64,000 nucleotides of DNA from Bacteroidia bacterium (lineage in GTDB: Bacteria > Bacteroidota > Bacteroidia > NS11-12g > UBA955). The DNA is taken from assembly GCA_023653095.1 (NCBI GenBank), contig JAMNXP010000009.1, positions 1 through 64,000 of the forward strand, written 5' to 3'. Positions 40,147 to 48,112 of the stretch are shown piece after piece; the first letter of the stretch is position 1; each line of letters opens with the position of its first letter. Under the pieces are notes generated by a model. It did not search any database. It worked only from the letters and a program-made list of their open reading frames with translations, and had not been told where the DNA came from. A program made the translations under genes and the position numbers.

Positions 40147-40824
40147 GTGAAACCCCGATTAAAATACCTTCAAACCGCCGGAACATGGATTGTTGTTCTG
40201 GCGGTTTTTTTTGCCTTGAGGATGGCTTTTCTCTTCCACGAAAAACACCAAATTCAACGAGTGTTGCATCAAACCTTTAAAGATTCAAATCAAATAAAGG
40301 TTCCACCAGAACCTTCTGCATTGCAAGAACTCAAATCCTTAGCTAAAGCGCCCCTTACCTATTTCGATACCCTTTTCACCACCGCTCACGTGCCCATTTC
40401 AGATGCACCACCCAAATGGATCAACAACCATCAAGTGAATCTGAATACTTGTGACTCCGCAGAATTGGAGGCACTTCCAAAAATTGGGTCAAAAATGGCC
40501 TCGAGAATCATCAGATACCGCGACAGACTGGGTGGATTTTTCTCCATTAAACAGTTGCTTGAAGTCAAATACATTGATTCCCAAATCTTGGAACAACCCA
40601 ACATCGTTTTTTCGGTTGACACCGCTCAAGTCAAAAAACTAGATTTAGCCATTTGCACACCCAGCGACCTTTACCGTCATCCGTACGTGGGACCGTCAGC
40701 GGCAAAAATCTTGTTGGCTTACCGAAAAGCACATCCCCAGATAAATAATCCTTGGAAAGACGGCAGCCAAGTTCACGGCATCCCGCTGGAACACGCGCAA
40801 AGAATTTCTCCGTACTTCCGCTAG
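40147..40824 (+). CDS. Membrane-anchored helix-hairpin-helix protein (ComEA-like)
   Basis: 225 residues, GTG start at 40147 and an N-terminal helix (WIVVLAVFFALRMAFLF). Two HhH units: NLNTCDSAELEALPKIGSKMASRIIRYRDRLGGF and the weaker ICTPSDLYRHPYVGPSAAKILLAYRKAH. Binds DNA non-specifically; the anchored layout resembles ComEA, the periplasmic DNA receptor that hands DNA to ComEC (encoded at 33477). 9 nt after the SPT/CapA-like gene. Confidence 0.85.
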   Translation: MKPRLKYLQTAGTWIVVLAVFFALRMAFLFHEKHQIQRVLHQTFKDSNQIKVPPEPSALQELKSLAKAPLTYFDTLFTTAHVPISDAPPKWINNHQVNLNTCDSAELEALPKIGSKMASRIIRYRDRLGGFFSIKQLLEVKYIDSQILEQPNIVFSVDTAQVKKLDLAICTPSDLYRHPYVGPSAAKILLAYRKAHPQINNPWKDGSQVHGIPLEHAQRISPYFR

Positions 40825-40834
40825 AGCCCAGGGT

Positions 40835-40881
40835 AATTCCGCTGAAAGGGTGGGAAATTCCGCTAAAAATGACAATCCGCT
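40835..40881 (+). repeat. Three short direct repeats AATTCCGCT
   Basis: AATTCCGCT at 40835 and 40856, and AATCCGCT at 40874, with a further TTCCGCT at the end of the preceding gene. Spacing is about two helix turns. Possibly regulatory for the acyl-CoA dehydrogenase. Confidence 0.3.
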
Positions 40882-40916
40882 CATCAAATCTTCGTCTAGG
40901 TGTCAACAATAATCAA

Positions 40917-40924
40917 TAATTTTG
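40917..40924 (+). promoter_or_regulatory. -7 element, very short leader
   Basis: TAATTTTG ends 4 nt before the acyl-CoA dehydrogenase ATG, so the mRNA would begin at or near the start codon. No TTG at the expected -33 position. Confidence 0.4.
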
Positions 40925-40928
40925 TTCC

Positions 40929-42071
40929 ATGCATTTTCAAGAAAGCGAAAGCGTGAGCATGGTACGCCAAACAGTGCGTGACTTTGCAGAAAAAAATATC
41001 CGTCCGCAAATGATGGAATGGGATGAAAGTCAAACCTTCCCTGTGCACGTTTTTAAAGGCCTCGGTGAACTAGGTTTGATGGGCGTTTTGGTGCCTGAAA
41101 ATTACGGTGGATCGGGCTTGGGCTACTACGAATATGCTGCTGCCATTGAAGAATTGGCAAAAGTGTGCGGAAGCGTGGGGCTTTCTATGGCTGCCCACAA
41201 CAGCTTGTGCACCGGTCACATCATGCAATTTGGCAACGAAGAGCAAAAGAAAAGATGGCTTCCGAAGTTGGCTACTGCAGAGTGGATTGGCGCTTGGGGA
41301 CTAACCGAAGCGAACACCGGTTCTGATGCCCTTAGAATGAAGTGCGTAGCCCGCAAAGAGGGCAACGAATGGGTGTTGAATGGCGCAAAAAACTGGATTA
41401 CCCACGGAATTACCGGCGACATTGCTGTGGTTCTTGCTAGAACCGGCGATCTTTTAGATTCACACGGCATCACGGCGTTTGTGGTTGAAAGAGGCACTCC
41501 CGGGTTTTCTGGAGGAAAAAAAGAAAATAAATTGGGAATGAGAGCTTCCGAAACGGCGGAAATGATCTTTGAAGATTGCCGCATTCCCGAAGAAAACGTT
41601 TTGGGCAACATTGGCGATGGATTCATTCAGGCCATGAAAGTTCTTGACGGCGGACGCATATCTATTGCTGCATTGAGTTTGGGGATTGCCAAGGGCGCTT
41701 ACGATGCGGCTTTGAAATACTCGAAAGAGCGTGAGCAGTTTGGACAACCCATCTCTAACTTCCAAGCCATTGCTTTCAAATTGGCAGACATGGCCACTAA
41801 AATTGAAGCAGCAGAATTGCTGATTCAAGAGAGTTGCCACTTGAAAAACAACAAATTGAACGTCAATAAGGTGAGCGCCATGGCCAAATATTACGCCAGC
41901 GAAGTGAGTGTGTATTGCGCTAATGAAGCGGTTCAGATTTTCGGGGGATATGGATACACGAAAGATTTTCCGGTGGAGAAATTTTACAGAGACTGTAAGC
42001 TTTGCACCATTGGAGAGGGAACCAGTGAAATCCAGAAATTGGTTATTTCAAGGGCCATTTTAAAAGATTAA
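40929..42071 (+). CDS. Acyl-CoA dehydrogenase
   Basis: 380-residue FAD enzyme, alpha-beta dehydrogenation of short/medium acyl-CoA in beta-oxidation or branched-chain amino acid breakdown. Blocks: LMGVLVPENYGGSGLGYYEY, WGLTEANTGSDALRMK, GRISIAALSLGIAKGAYDAALKYSKEREQFGQPI, FGGYGYTKDFPVEKFYRDCKL and IGEGTSEIQ with the catalytic Glu in the short-chain position. Electrons go to ETF. Substrate not defined. Confidence 0.95.
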   Translation: MHFQESESVSMVRQTVRDFAEKNIRPQMMEWDESQTFPVHVFKGLGELGLMGVLVPENYGGSGLGYYEYAAAIEELAKVCGSVGLSMAAHNSLCTGHIMQFGNEEQKKRWLPKLATAEWIGAWGLTEANTGSDALRMKCVARKEGNEWVLNGAKNWITHGITGDIAVVLARTGDLLDSHGITAFVVERGTPGFSGGKKENKLGMRASETAEMIFEDCRIPEENVLGNIGDGFIQAMKVLDGGRISIAALSLGIAKGAYDAALKYSKEREQFGQPISNFQAIAFKLADMATKIEAAELLIQESCHLKNNKLNVNKVSAMAKYYASEVSVYCANEAVQIFGGYGYTKDFPVEKFYRDCKLCTIGEGTSEIQKLVISRAILKD

Positions 42072-42101
42072 TAGACATTCTTCGATTATCTTGGTAAAAA
42101 T

Positions 42102-42131
42102 TTGAAATTCAATCAAAAATTGGTATATTTG
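42102..42131 (+). promoter_or_regulatory. rpsU promoter
   Basis: TTG (42102-42104), 19-nt spacer, TATATTTG (42124-42131), then an A-rich leader with AAAAAAAGTAAAAAAGG before the ATG at 42162. Confidence 0.65.
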
Positions 42132-42161
42132 CATCCCTAAAAAAAGTAAAAAAGGTATAAC

Positions 42162-42359
42162 ATGCTTATTATAAATGTAAAAGAAAGCGAGTCTCTTGAC
42201 AAAGCATTGAAAAAGTTCAAGAAGAAATTTGAAAAAACAGGTGTAGTAAAAGAGATGCGTTCTCGTCAGGCTTTCGAAAAGCCATGCATTACCAAAAGAA
42301 TGCAGAGACTGCGTGCGGCTTACAAGCAGCAGTTGCAAACCAACGAAATGCAAGGGTAA
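42162..42359 (+). CDS. rpsU: 30S ribosomal protein S21
   Basis: 65 residues, basic: MLIINVKESESLDKALKKFKKKFEKTGVVKEMRSRQAFEKP is the family signature. In Bacteroidota S21 sits near the anti-Shine-Dalgarno end of 16S rRNA, and these species seldom use SD pairing. Single-gene unit with its own promoter and terminator. Confidence 0.97.
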   Translation: MLIINVKESESLDKALKKFKKKFEKTGVVKEMRSRQAFEKPCITKRMQRLRAAYKQQLQTNEMQG

Positions 42360-42385
42360 TTCACCCTCCACATATAAAGACTGTC

Positions 42386-42413
42386 AAAGGGAGCTCATTT
42401 GGGTTCCCTTTTT
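42386..42413 (+). terminator. rpsU terminator
   Basis: 11-bp stem (AAAGGGAGCTC with GGGTTCCCTTT, two G-U pairs), loop attt, T-run. Confidence 0.88.
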
Positions 42414-42435
42414 CTTTTAGTATCTGCCCTCTCAT

Positions 42436-42458
42436 CGCAACAAAGTTACCGTGCTGCT
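42436..42458. repeat. 23-nt copy of a T9SS gene end
   Basis: Matches 43188-43210 with one mismatch. On the minus strand it reads SSTVTLLR then stop, the last residues of the T9SS type B gene at 43184. The two copies flank the parDE module. Confidence 0.75.
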
Positions 42459-42556
42459 TATCCATCAATAATATCATCTTTAGATTATCTACGTTCGTTT
42501 GGTGTAATTTGGAAGAATTACCAATTTTTGGTACTTTTGGGTAATTATTTTGAATT

Positions 42557-42808
42557 ATGAGCAAGAACACCTCCATATCACTCGGAAATTATTTTGACCA
42601 ATTTGTAAATAACCAAGTTTCTGCCGGACGATATAAAAATGTAAGTGAAGTAATCAGAGCTGGACTTCGACTTTTAGAAAACGAAGAAAGTAAAGTTATT
42701 GCTCTAAAAAATGCGATTCAAGAAGGAATTGACAGTGGAATTGCACACAATTTTGACCCAGAAAAGCATCTTCAGGAATTAAAAGCTAGACATAAAAAGA
42801 ATGGCTAA
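42557..42808 (+). CDS. parD: ParD-type antitoxin
   Basis: 83 residues: NTSISLGNYFDQFVNNQVSAGRYKNVSEVIRAGLRLLENEESK is the ribbon-helix-helix DNA-binding part of the CopG/ParD family; the tail (LKARHKKNG) would wrap the toxin. Represses its own operon in the family. Overlaps parE by 8 nt. Confidence 0.92.
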   Translation: MSKNTSISLGNYFDQFVNNQVSAGRYKNVSEVIRAGLRLLENEESKVIALKNAIQEGIDSGIAHNFDPEKHLQELKARHKKNG

Positions 42809-43100
42809 ATATCAACTGACTAACAAAGCCGTTGAAGATTTAACTGGAATTTGGGAATACACGATTGAAAAGTGGTCTGAACACCAAGCTGACATATATT
42901 ATAACTTGCTGATAGATAGTTGCCAAGAAATTGCGAATAATCCGGATTTAGGAAAACATTATGAGGGAATAACCAATGACTTATTCGGACTTAAAATAAG
43001 CCGACATATCATATCTTATCGAAAACGATTGAACCTACCAATTGAAATTACGAGAATTTTACACGGACAAATGGATTTAAAAAATAGAATAACGGAATGA
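42801..43100 (+). CDS. parE: ParE/RelE superfamily toxin
   Basis: 99 residues: YQLTNKAVEDLTGIWEYTIEKWSEHQADIYYNLLIDSC, GKHYEGITNDLFGLKISRHIISYRKR and IEITRILHGQMDLKNRI are classic ParE blocks. ParE toxins poison DNA gyrase. Intact. The cassette appears to have been placed at the 3' end of the neighbouring T9SS gene. Confidence 0.92.
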   Translation: MAKYQLTNKAVEDLTGIWEYTIEKWSEHQADIYYNLLIDSCQEIANNPDLGKHYEGITNDLFGLKISRHIISYRKRLNLPIEITRILHGQMDLKNRITE

Positions 43101-43144
43101 AAAAACTAAGGACAAACAAAAGTATAGTAAAGCATATAAACACT

Positions 43145-43178
43145 ACTATTTTTAGTATTATTTGATACTATAAATAGT
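43145..43178. terminator. AT-rich hairpin between convergent genes
   Basis: 14-nt arms ACTATTTTTAGTAT / ATACTATAAATAGT with one mismatch and a 6-nt loop, between parE and the convergent T9SS gene. No clear T-run, so its role as terminator is uncertain. Confidence 0.5.
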
Positions 43179-43183
43179 ATTCA

Positions 43184-46100
43184 TCACCGCAACAAAGTTA
43201 CCGTACTGCTAAATTCGTATTCTTGGTTGTTTCGATAAGCCTTTATTGTGTAAAGGTAAACGCCCTGCGGAACGCTCTCTGTGGGAGCCCAAATTCCCTC
43301 CGTGTTGTTCTGCTCGTAAATCTTCTGCCCCCATGAGTTGTAAATACTCAAGGTGAAACGATCAAATCCGTAGTTGAACACCTCAAACACATCGTTCATC
43401 CCATCGCCGTTGGGCGTAAAGGCATTAGGTGCAAACAGCGTTGCCTGATATTTCAAGCACGATACATTGCTCTTCGACTCATACCTGCCCTGCGCACTTC
43501 GCGCTTTGACATAATAACATTTCTCGTAATTCTTGGGCTTGATAAAATCATTGTCGTTGACCGTTGTATCTTGGTTTTTACTCAACCGCTCCCAACTCTC
43601 CGACTCCACACGGTAATTGCCATAACTCTCGTACTCACCCACCCCTCCATCGGCCGCCCAATCTTCGTAGGGAGACCAGGTGAGAAGTGCTGTTGCGAAC
43701 TCTGATTTACTCGCCGGTTCAATTTCCTTTACCCCGAGAAATATGGTCTTACCCACATTGCTTTTGTTGGCGACCCTGCGATCGCAACTGTCCATCGCCT
43801 GAACTTCATACGTGTAAGGTTGATCTATTTCAGTTGATAAATTATCAAAGAATTGGGTGTCGTTCACCACCGCATGAGGCAGGCTATTGCGGTAAAGTTG
43901 GTATTTTGAGGCGTGCGGAACCGATTTCCATTCGGTCAAAACAGATTCATTGGTCACCACTGTGCTGCGTTTGAGCTCCGGCTTGTAGTCCACCGACACT
44001 CCCTGTCGCACCAAAATCTCAACGGAATCTTGGGTGACACACCCCGACGGGCCATATAATTTTTGATACAATGTAAACTTCCCAGCATCTAGCATTGTGG
44101 CCTTGTTTTGGGCTTGGGTGAATGTATTCTGGGGACGTAAAATCGGTTTAAAATTATAAATTGTAGAATCGGTTGGGTCTGTGTAGGCTCTTCCAAATTC
44201 AACCTCTAACGGGGTGCAACCTTCGGTAATATCGATGACAATTCCCGGTCTTGGAGCTGGCAATATTTCAATGTTTTGAGTGGTGCTGAAGGTATCGGTA
44301 CAACGTCCGTCGCTGACTCTTAATTGAACTTTAAACTGCCCCGATGTGATATAGGTGTGTTTGATGCTCCTGTTCGTAGGCATTATGCTACTGTTAGAGC
44401 TCAGCAGGGTATCGCTACCATCTCCAAAGTCCCAAGACCATGTATGAGCTTTATTTTCAAGAATGGAAGAATCGGCAAATTCAACGGCTATCCACTGACA
44501 GCCCACCGTGTTCTCTGTATGGTACTTGGCAATGGGTTCTGGAAGAATTTCTACTGAATCTGAATACCAGACCCAACCGCCTGCGGCGGTGATAGACTTC
44601 AACAATACCCTATATTTACCCGGTTTTTTGTATTGATGTCGTATTACAGTTTGCGATTTATGGCTCGCGCTAGAGTCACCATCTCCCCAATACCACATGA
44701 AGTGATCAAACCAATTGGTATCGGTCTCATTGGTAAACTCATAAGTCAAATCATTGCACAAACTCTTATTGGTAAAATTGATGTAGTGATACGGAATGGG
44801 GGTAGCTGGGAAGTAGATTTTGTCGAAATTACTAAATGGATATGAACGAAAATAATCCATGTTGATTCCCTCTAACACCAATAATGGTGAATTCATCAAA
44901 TAATCAGTACCATTTTTAATAAATTCAGCAATTTCAAATTGTACAAACAGCAAACTATCAACATCCGCAGATTTTTTTAAAATATACTTACTAATAAAGG
45001 AATAATTTTTACCATTTGGAGCTAACATTAAATCAGAAATTGGGTCAAATGCATAATTGAAAATACTGCCTGTATATACGGAGTCTAATTTAATATTATA
45101 ATATTGTTTTTCATTATAATTTTCATGAATTTTAACTTCAAGGATTTTAACAATATCTCTGTAAGAAGTGCTTCCAATTTGTGGATTCAATTCTATTTGA
45201 CGGACTAAACATATTGAATCATTCTTCGTGAATACAGCATTTTTCCAATATGTAATTTTATCCGTATTATTATTTCCTGAATCATTTACTATTTCATTAA
45301 ATTTCAAATTATTTTCATTGTCAATTATTAATACTTTTGAATTTGAATACTTATAGGTATTATTAACAAAATGTGAATAATACCAATTAAACACAGTCCA
45401 ACGTCCCGATGGCGAAACTACTAATTCACAAGGAGTAGACATTCCTCCTTGATAATCAAACCAAATAAAATAGTTTCTATCTATGGCGTTATTGAAAAGT
45501 ACTTGTTTGATATTAATGCTATAATCGTTAGAAATATTTACTTCATATAAGAATTTGTCCCAAACAAATTGAACCTTTCTTTCATTGAATTTTGTATTAA
45601 AAAAAACAACATTACTCTGCAAATTTGTATATTTCCCTAAACTTTTAAATCCCTTGATTCTGTTCTTTGAAATCAACTTACTTCCACAATATTTTGATTC
45701 CATTAAAAAAAATGAATCTACAGGATATGGAGGATAAGGTTGGTTAATTGATTTATACAATTGTCTTTCAAAACTAGTTGCATTGTAATCTTTTTTCCCT
45801 CTAATAAAATACAATGTAAAAGTATCTGAAACTCCTACATATGAAGCTACCCCCCTTCTTCCTCCGTATTGTGGAATGTAATCAATTGAGTCCCCGTTTT
45901 TACTATAAAGTATATTGTTAAACACAAATCCAAGTAATTCTCCTTTAGCATTTGAAATGCTTTGATAACCAGATGAAATTTTTATACGCGAAGCTGTTGG
46001 TGGATTCCCGTAATAATTATACTTAATACTAGGACATTTGATTGTATTAATTTCAATTTCATAATTATTAAAATCAATATCATAGTAAACAGTCTTATTT

Positions 46101-46231
46101 CTAGCTTCTATAAACGGTACAGTAATATTATTAATTTGTTCATCAAAACCCTGCACCACCAAATGATTTCCTTGCTGGGCATTGGTAACACCCAGCAAGG
46201 AGAGCAACAATATGAATACAATTGGTTTCAA
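43184..46231 (-). CDS. Large secreted PKD-domain protein with T9SS type B (gliding-associated) sorting domain
   Basis: About 1015 residues from TTG 46231, which begins a proper signal peptide (KPIVFILLLSLLGVTNAQQ); the longer frame to 46315 overlaps the upstream gene fragment. The N-terminal ~480 residues are an unrecognised AT-rich region, possibly a beta-propeller. Then two PKD domains (FDHFMWYWGDGDSSASHKSQTV and WSWDFGDGSDTLL), an FN3-like part, and the CHU_C sorting domain (APNAFTPNGDGMNDVFEVFNYGF ... YNSWGQKIYEQ ... VPQGVYLYTIKAY). Surface protein; ligand unknown. The base composition changes near 44850, the first half being much more AT-rich. Confidence 0.82.
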   Translation of the reverse strand: MKPIVFILLLSLLGVTNAQQGNHLVVQGFDEQINNITVPFIEARNKTVYYDIDFNNYEIEINTIKCPSIKYNYYGNPPTASRIKISSGYQSISNAKGELLGFVFNNILYSKNGDSIDYIPQYGGRRGVASYVGVSDTFTLYFIRGKKDYNATSFERQLYKSINQPYPPYPVDSFFLMESKYCGSKLISKNRIKGFKSLGKYTNLQSNVVFFNTKFNERKVQFVWDKFLYEVNISNDYSINIKQVLFNNAIDRNYFIWFDYQGGMSTPCELVVSPSGRWTVFNWYYSHFVNNTYKYSNSKVLIIDNENNLKFNEIVNDSGNNNTDKITYWKNAVFTKNDSICLVRQIELNPQIGSTSYRDIVKILEVKIHENYNEKQYYNIKLDSVYTGSIFNYAFDPISDLMLAPNGKNYSFISKYILKKSADVDSLLFVQFEIAEFIKNGTDYLMNSPLLVLEGINMDYFRSYPFSNFDKIYFPATPIPYHYINFTNKSLCNDLTYEFTNETDTNWFDHFMWYWGDGDSSASHKSQTVIRHQYKKPGKYRVLLKSITAAGGWVWYSDSVEILPEPIAKYHTENTVGCQWIAVEFADSSILENKAHTWSWDFGDGSDTLLSSNSSIMPTNRSIKHTYITSGQFKVQLRVSDGRCTDTFSTTQNIEILPAPRPGIVIDITEGCTPLEVEFGRAYTDPTDSTIYNFKPILRPQNTFTQAQNKATMLDAGKFTLYQKLYGPSGCVTQDSVEILVRQGVSVDYKPELKRSTVVTNESVLTEWKSVPHASKYQLYRNSLPHAVVNDTQFFDNLSTEIDQPYTYEVQAMDSCDRRVANKSNVGKTIFLGVKEIEPASKSEFATALLTWSPYEDWAADGGVGEYESYGNYRVESESWERLSKNQDTTVNDNDFIKPKNYEKCYYVKARSAQGRYESKSNVSCLKYQATLFAPNAFTPNGDGMNDVFEVFNYGFDRFTLSIYNSWGQKIYEQNNTEGIWAPTESVPQGVYLYTIKAYRNNQEYEFSSTVTLLR
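43188..43210. repeat. Second copy of the 23-nt gene-end repeat
   Basis: Genuine 3' end of the T9SS gene; partner of 42436-42458. Confidence 0.75.
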
Positions 46232-46235
46232 TTTT

Positions 46236-46628
46236 CTATTTTGCAATAATAAATTTAATACTAAACGTTTGATTATTGCTAAATATTCTTGCCACATAAA
46301 TTCCTTCTGAAACATTTTTAAGCTCGACGGAATGTTCGTCGACTTGCTTAAATTCTAATTCTTGACCACCCATATTATAAATCTTGAGCCCATCTAATGG
46401 CAGAGAAATATTCGTAAAACTCAACATTGGAAATTCCGTAGATATTGGATTCGGATATAATTTGACTTCTGCATTGTATTTGGCTTCTGAATTTCTTTTC
46501 TTAATTTCAGGGTTTAATGTAGTGCCCGGATTACTATCAATCAAAGGAAATCCATAAATCACTCTGTTATATTCATCATTGAAATTTCTTTCATTATAAC
46601 TCGGGTTAGTTGGTGTGTACGTCGTCAA
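46236..46628 (-). pseudogene. Headless T9SS type A sorting-domain fragment
   Basis: 130 residues with no signal peptide. It reads VKLYPNPISTEFPMLSFTNISLPLDGLKIYNMGGQELEFK ... GIYVARIFSNNQTFSIKFIIAK, a complete type A sorting domain preceded by ~55 residues of passenger (GFPLIDSNPGTTLNPEIKK). The frame starts at TTG 46628, 2 nt from the presumed IS target duplication. I infer that the 5' part was lost with or after the IS3 insertion; the sequence beyond the element does not continue the frame (TAG). Confidence 0.75.
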
Positions 46629-46689
46629 GTTTATTAGGACAAGTGTTAAACAAAACTAAGTGATTGATTTTGAATTTGCAATAAGTGAT

Positions 46690-47637
46690 TTATTCGTCTT
46701 TGTAAAATGGTTTTTGCTTGATTTCTTCTCTTTGTTTAAGGATTTTTGCACCCCTATTGAAGTATACATCGGCAGGGGCTAGATTGTTTAAGGACTCATG
46801 TAGGCGGTTATTGTTGTAAAAATCAATAAACTCACCCAATGTCCTTTCTAATTCTTCTGGTGAATAATAGTGTTCAAGTAAGATTCTATTCTTCATGGTC
46901 CTGTGATAACGCTCAATTTTACCCTGGGTTTGTGGGTGCATCGGCTTACCACGAGTGTGTTCTACGCCTCTTTTGGACAAATAGGATTTTAACTCCCCCG
47001 ATAAATAACATGATCCATTATCCGACAGTAATCTTGGCCATGCATTTACCTTGATCTTCGCTTTTTGCAACGCTTGATCCACCGTCCTAACGGCATCTTC
47101 GGCATTCATTGTTGAACACAGCTCCCAATGCACAATGTATCTGCTGTAATCATCTAAAATGGTCGACAAATAGCACCAACCCCAACCTTTGATTTTGAAG
47201 TAAGTAAAATCCGTTTGCCACATCTCATTCACCCGAAGGGTTTTGTCTTTGAATTCATCTGCCGCACTCAATACCACATAGTTGGGAGCAGTTAGTAATC
47301 CTCGCTTCTTTAGCAGCCGGTATACCGTTGATTCGGATACAAAGTACTTACTGGATTCGGCTTATCGTAAGGCCAACTCACGGGCAGACAATTCAGGTTT
47401 TTCCAAAGCAAAATCTATAATCTGCGATTCTATCTCATAGGGTATTTTATTCCAAACACAATGCTGTTTTGTTGTAGCGATTTCTAATCCAGACGCGCCA
47501 AATTTCACGTACCGATCATACCATGTATAAAACGTACTTCTGTGAATACCGAGTTGTTCCAAGGTGGCCTTAACACCAATAGGCGATTGTTCTACCATTT
47601 TGATGATCTCCATTTTGTCTGCCGCTGTCATTCTCAT
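46690..47637 (-). pseudogene. IS3-family orfB transposase, one internal stop
   Basis: Reads MRMTAADKMEIIKMVEQSP, a helix-turn-helix (ATLEQLGIHRSTFYTWYDRY), then stops at TAA 47362-47364; the same frame continues with KYFVSESTVYRLLKKRGLL and the rve integrase core: WQTDFTYFKIKGWGWCYLSTILDDYSRY, LLSDNGSCYLS, PQTQGKIERYHRTMK. The DDE residues are all present, so a single nonsense change disabled it. Confidence 0.88.
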
Positions 47638-48005
47638 ATACTTCTGGAATTTGATTCGAGACCATTCATGCTTATTTTTAACGTCCGATTCTTAAGCATC
47701 AACTCGGCCACTAGGTTTTTGAGTTCTGCATTCTCGTTTCTGATCAGATTCACTTCATCCGTATTTGCCTCACGCAAGGTGCCTCCATTTAATCTCCGTT
47801 TGCCGGCCTCAATGAAGTCTTTGCTCCATCGATAATACAACGCTGGTGCGATGCCTTCTTTTCTGCAAATGGTGTTAATGGATTAATCACCACGCAATCC
47901 TGAAATAACAATTCAGATTTTTTCCTCAGAACTAAATTTACGCTTGGTTCGTCGGCGAATATCCTTGATAACTGCCTCCGCATATTTTGGTCCTTTTTCT
48001 TTCAT
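47634..48005 (-). pseudogene. IS3-family orfA, two internal stops
   Basis: From ATG 48005: MKEKGPKYAEAVIKDIRRR...FSSEEKI, then TGA where the family has an Arg codon, IVISGLRGD, then TAA, then SINTICRKEGIAPALYYRWSKDFIEAGKRRL and a leucine-zipper-like tail (NENAELKNLVAELMLKNRTLK). A helix-turn-helix DNA-binding protein in the intact element. Confidence 0.85.
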
Positions 48006-48112
48006 TGTAAGCAATTTATGGTTTTTAAGTATAACTTTGTTTAGTCACACTTATGTCCACTTTATGCTAACAATCTACACTATGGACAATATCAAAGATT
48101 CGCGGAAACTAT

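Larger units (their letters stand above)
46635..48060 (-). mobile_element. Decayed IS3-family insertion sequence
   Basis: 1426 bp between presumed 5-bp target duplications TTTAT (46630-46634 and 48061-48065). The ends are imperfect inverted repeats sharing GGACA, AAGTGT and TAAACAAA. It contains an orfA and an orfB of the IS3 class, broken by three nonsense codons in total, so the element cannot move by itself. Confidence 0.8.

Noticed and set aside
42060-42371. Antisense ORF over rpsU
   Set aside because: Shadow of S21 and of AT-rich flanks; no family features.
47789-47983. Separate gene within the IS (64 residues)
   Set aside because: Another frame of the stop-interrupted orfA, without known features.
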